A program made the translations under genes and the position numbers. A DNA stretch of 24,368 nucleotides from Gelidibacter sp039916245 (GTDB lineage Bacteria > Bacteroidota > Bacteroidia > Flavobacteriales > Flavobacteriaceae), in the NCBI RefSeq assembly GCF_039916245.1, contig NZ_JBDSLS010000053.1, positions 1 to 24,368 of the forward strand. Reading direction: 5' to 3'. This document shows, piece after piece, positions 22,321 to 24,368 of this stretch. Every line of letters begins with the position of its first letter. Within the stretch, counting starts at the first letter, position 1. The notes beneath the pieces were generated by a model. The model searched no databases and had not been told where the DNA came from. It worked only from the letters and a program-made list of their open reading frames with translations.

Positions 22321-23325
22321 CTAATTAAAACTTCTAAAAAGAGTTGATCTTAATAAGAATTCAAAAAGTAATAGTCCAAATGCTAATAATATCAGAGGAC
22401 GGTACTTTTCTTCGTAATTATAATATTTAAATTCTTCAACATCCGTTTTTTCCAACTTATTAATTTCTTCATAAATGGCTTCTAACTTTTTGTTGTTGTC
22501 TGCTCTAAAATATTGTCCGCCGGTAACCTTTGCAATTTCCTTCATTAAGTCTTCGTCAATTTCCACGGGCACGCGTCCGTATTGAAAGTTGCCGTTTGGC
22601 AAAATACCAATAGGAGAAAGTGCCATACCATTGGTTCCAATGCCTATTGTGTAGACTTTAATGTCATAGGCAATCGCCAATTCACTAGCTGTTTTTGGAT
22701 CAATAAATCCGGAGTTGTTGACCCCATCGGTCAATAAAATAATGACTTTACTTTTGGCTTTACTGTCTTTAATTCGGTTGACTGCCGTTGCCAATCCAGA
22801 TCCAATCGCCGTACCGCCTTCAATGGTGGTATTGTATTTGATATCGTTAAGCGCTCTCAATACAATGGCTTTGTCGCTGGTAATCGGTGTTTTGGTGTAG
22901 GCTTCTCCAGCGTATTCCACAATCCCAATACGGTCATTTGGTCGGCTTTTTATAAATTCTGAAGCCACCTTTTTTAAGGCCTCCAAACGGTTTGGTAATA
23001 GGTCCTTGGCCAACATACTTGCCGAAACATCTATGGCAATCACAATGTCAATCCCTCTGGTGTTTTTTGTTTTGGTCGAAACATCCACCGTTCTTGGGCG
23101 TGCTATAGCGGTAATCACTAAGGCCAATGCCAATAGTCTTAAAACAAATAGGCCATGTCTTGCTTTTGGCAACCATGAGTTGGTCATTTTAAACCCTTTT
23201 ATGGTTGACATCTTAAGTTCGGCCGTTTGCTTTTTGTGTTTAAATATATACCATATCACAATTAATGGTAGAAGTAAAAACAACCAAAAAAACTCTTTGT
23301 TTAAAAAATGAATTCCTTCCAGCAT
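22321..23325 (-). CDS. batA: BatA: vWA-domain membrane protein
   Basis: 334 residues. Two N-terminal TM helices (about 10-27 and 58-75), a vWA domain (about 90-285) and a C-terminal TM helix (PLILLAFGLLLFEFLL). The MIDAS motif AIDVSASM is intact (Asp99, Ser101, Ser103), with IEGGTAIGSG and LLTDGVNNSG supplying the remaining metal ligands. The MLAKDLLPNRLEA stretch after the motif is shared with BatB (MLAEDIAPNRLEK), showing the two are paralogues. The start ATG overlaps the stop of the preceding gene by one base (TGATG), indicating translational coupling. Confidence 0.95.
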   Translation of the reverse strand: MLEGIHFLNKEFFWLFLLLPLIVIWYIFKHKKQTAELKMSTIKGFKMTNSWLPKARHGLFVLRLLALALVITAIARPRTVDVSTKTKNTRGIDIVIAIDVSASMLAKDLLPNRLEALKKVASEFIKSRPNDRIGIVEYAGEAYTKTPITSDKAIVLRALNDIKYNTTIEGGTAIGSGLATAVNRIKDSKAKSKVIILLTDGVNNSGFIDPKTASELAIAYDIKVYTIGIGTNGMALSPIGILPNGNFQYGRVPVEIDEDLMKEIAKVTGGQYFRADNNKKLEAIYEEINKLEKTDVEEFKYYNYEEKYRPLILLAFGLLLFEFLLRSTLFRSFN

Positions 23326-24368
23326 CAGTCTACTTTTTTAAGTTCTACGGAATTTAAAACGCGTTCCATAATGTCCTCGGCATAGCGATCTTCAGCATCC
23401 CAGACCAACATGATTTGTTGTAAAATATGTTCCGTCGTAAAAGCAAGAAAAACATAATTCCCTTTTCTGTAGTGATCTGGCAAGAGTCCAGGGAAGGATG
23501 CCGTTCCGTAAACCTTCAAGCCTTCAGCGGCATTAGGGGTCACGAATTTATCTCTTTTGGTAAGAATGTCCTTCACGCCATTTTGTGCCAACATTTGAAG
23601 ACTTCCTTCGATTGCCAAATTCAAATCAATTTTTGTGGTATCAGGAATGTTCAACTTTGAGGTGCTGACCATAATGTTTATGGGACTTAATAAGGTGCCA
23701 TAGCCAAACATCGTTGTTTTAACAGTGGCGTTCGTGTCAATAGCCTGTGATTCCACACGCTCTAAAACTACTGGTGTTGTGATGTAAATCGGCGGAACGC
23801 CATAATCACTGGTTACCCAATCGCCTTCCAATAGCTCTTTGGTGTCGTTACCGATAAGTGTGTCTTTTACATAATGAAAGCCATATTTTATGGAGAAACC
23901 TACAAAAGTGGCCATGAGTAAAAACAGGGAAACGGCAACGGTAATGATGATTTTACGGCGTTTCTTTTTGCGTTCCTGTTCCTCTTTATATTGCTGATCC
24001 AATAATTTTTCGGCTTCAGTTGGCTCTGGTAATGCTTGTTTGACATTGTCGATCTCCAGATCGATCGTATTCCTGTCAATTTTGGCCAATTCAATATCTG
24101 GAGCGGACTTGGCGAATTTTACCAAATCGGCACGTTTCAGAATGGTTTCAATGTTTCTGATATCGTCTTTAGATAGTTCGATTTGATTGCCATCTTTAAG
24201 TAAATTCAAACGGAAAATCAATTCGTCGGTGGTACTTTCCAAAGCGCGATTGTATACTTTTTCATCCAAATAACGTCGGATGATAAAGGTCAATTCAGAA
24301 TAATAATCCTTGAGTTCAGCTTGCTGTAAATAATCGGATTCGTCCAATTTCTTCAGCGCCATTTTTGC
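23325..24368 (-). CDS. Bat-operon membrane protein with BatD-C-terminal-like/DUF4381-like domain (5' end outside window)
   Basis: The frame is open to the window edge, and the ATG at 24362 is preceded in frame by two sense codons, so this is probably the C-terminal part of a longer protein. Visible parts in order: a helical domain (ALKKLDESDYLQQAELKDYY, then FIIRRYLDEKVYNRALEST and LILKRADLVKFA-like segments), a basic stretch EEQERKKKRRK, a TM helix (IIITVAVSLFLLMATFVGF, about residues 136-154), and a 190-residue C-terminal domain I do not recognise. The first domain resembles the cytoplasmic tail of BatD and DUF4381. In related operons such a gene lies between the DUF58 gene and batA, which fits this position. 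The missing N-terminus probably holds periplasmic domains and another TM helix. Confidence 0.72.
   Translation of the reverse strand, partial: AKMALKKLDESDYLQQAELKDYYSELTFIIRRYLDEKVYNRALESTTDELIFRLNLLKDGNQIELSKDDIRNIETILKRADLVKFAKSAPDIELAKIDRNTIDLEIDNVKQALPEPTEAEKLLDQQYKEEQERKKKRRKIIITVAVSLFLLMATFVGFSIKYGFHYVKDTLIGNDTKELLEGDWVTSDYGVPPIYITTPVVLERVESQAIDTNATVKTTMFGYGTLLSPINIMVSTSKLNIPDTTKIDLNLAIEGSLQMLAQNGVKDILTKRDKFVTPNAAEGLKVYGTASFPGLLPDHYRKGNYVFLAFTTEHILQQIMLVWDAEDRYAEDIMERVLNSVELKKVD

Overview
The window is a chromosomal segment from a member of the Flavobacteriaceae (Bacteroidota). The evidence is the protein content (a complete-looking Bat aerotolerance gene set, a GbsR/MarR-led RND efflux operon, a PepSY-flavodoxin reductase), low-GC intergenic DNA, several matches to the Bacteroidota -7 promoter element TAnnTTTG, weak Shine-Dalgarno signals, and lipoboxes of the SC type. 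Almost every gene lies on the minus strand. No tRNA, rRNA, CRISPR array or insertion sequence was recognised.

Layout from left to right. 1-504: 3' part of an Mrr-type restriction endonuclease gene (plus strand), convergent with a four-gene minus-strand efflux operon (gbsR/marR-like regulator, acrA-like adaptor, acrB-like pump, tolC-like lipoprotein; 576-6799). A perfect 8+4+8 inverted repeat overlaps the promoter of that operon. 6875-8521: pheS with its terminator, a structured intergenic element, and a small conserved gene of unknown function. 8785-9324: cvpA-like gene on the plus strand. 9441-13876: a minus-strand set made of an ankyrin-repeat exported protein, a DUF2271 protein carrying a flavinylation-like motif, and a PepSY-flavodoxin-NADPH reductase fusion. 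Together they look like a route for electrons from cytosolic NADPH to the periplasm, headed by two similar operator-like palindromes. 13977-14329: a decayed small exported-protein gene. 14314-16653: beta-carbonic anhydrase and NhaA. 16832-17125: a small exported protein. 17353-24368: the bat operon, in transcription order a partial BatD-C-terminal-like/DUF4381-like gene, batA, batB, batC, batD, batE.

The most unusual signal is in the spacers rather than the genes. At least six spacers carry short tandem arrays with a strict or near-strict 7-bp period, each array with its own motif, and each starting or ending within about 15 bp of a start or stop codon. In the batC-batD spacer, two such arrays face each other as inverted repeats around a frameshifted remnant of a four-helix-bundle (S23/IVP family) gene, which looks like a decayed inserted cassette. 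The convergent cvpA/reductase spacer has the same inverted arrangement without a gene. A second family of dispersed palindromes (core CCTNTCAGGTTT) flanks the DUF2271 gene.

Coordinates and translations are read from the sequence. Family names come from recognised motifs and general knowledge, with no database search. Functional links between neighbours are inference.
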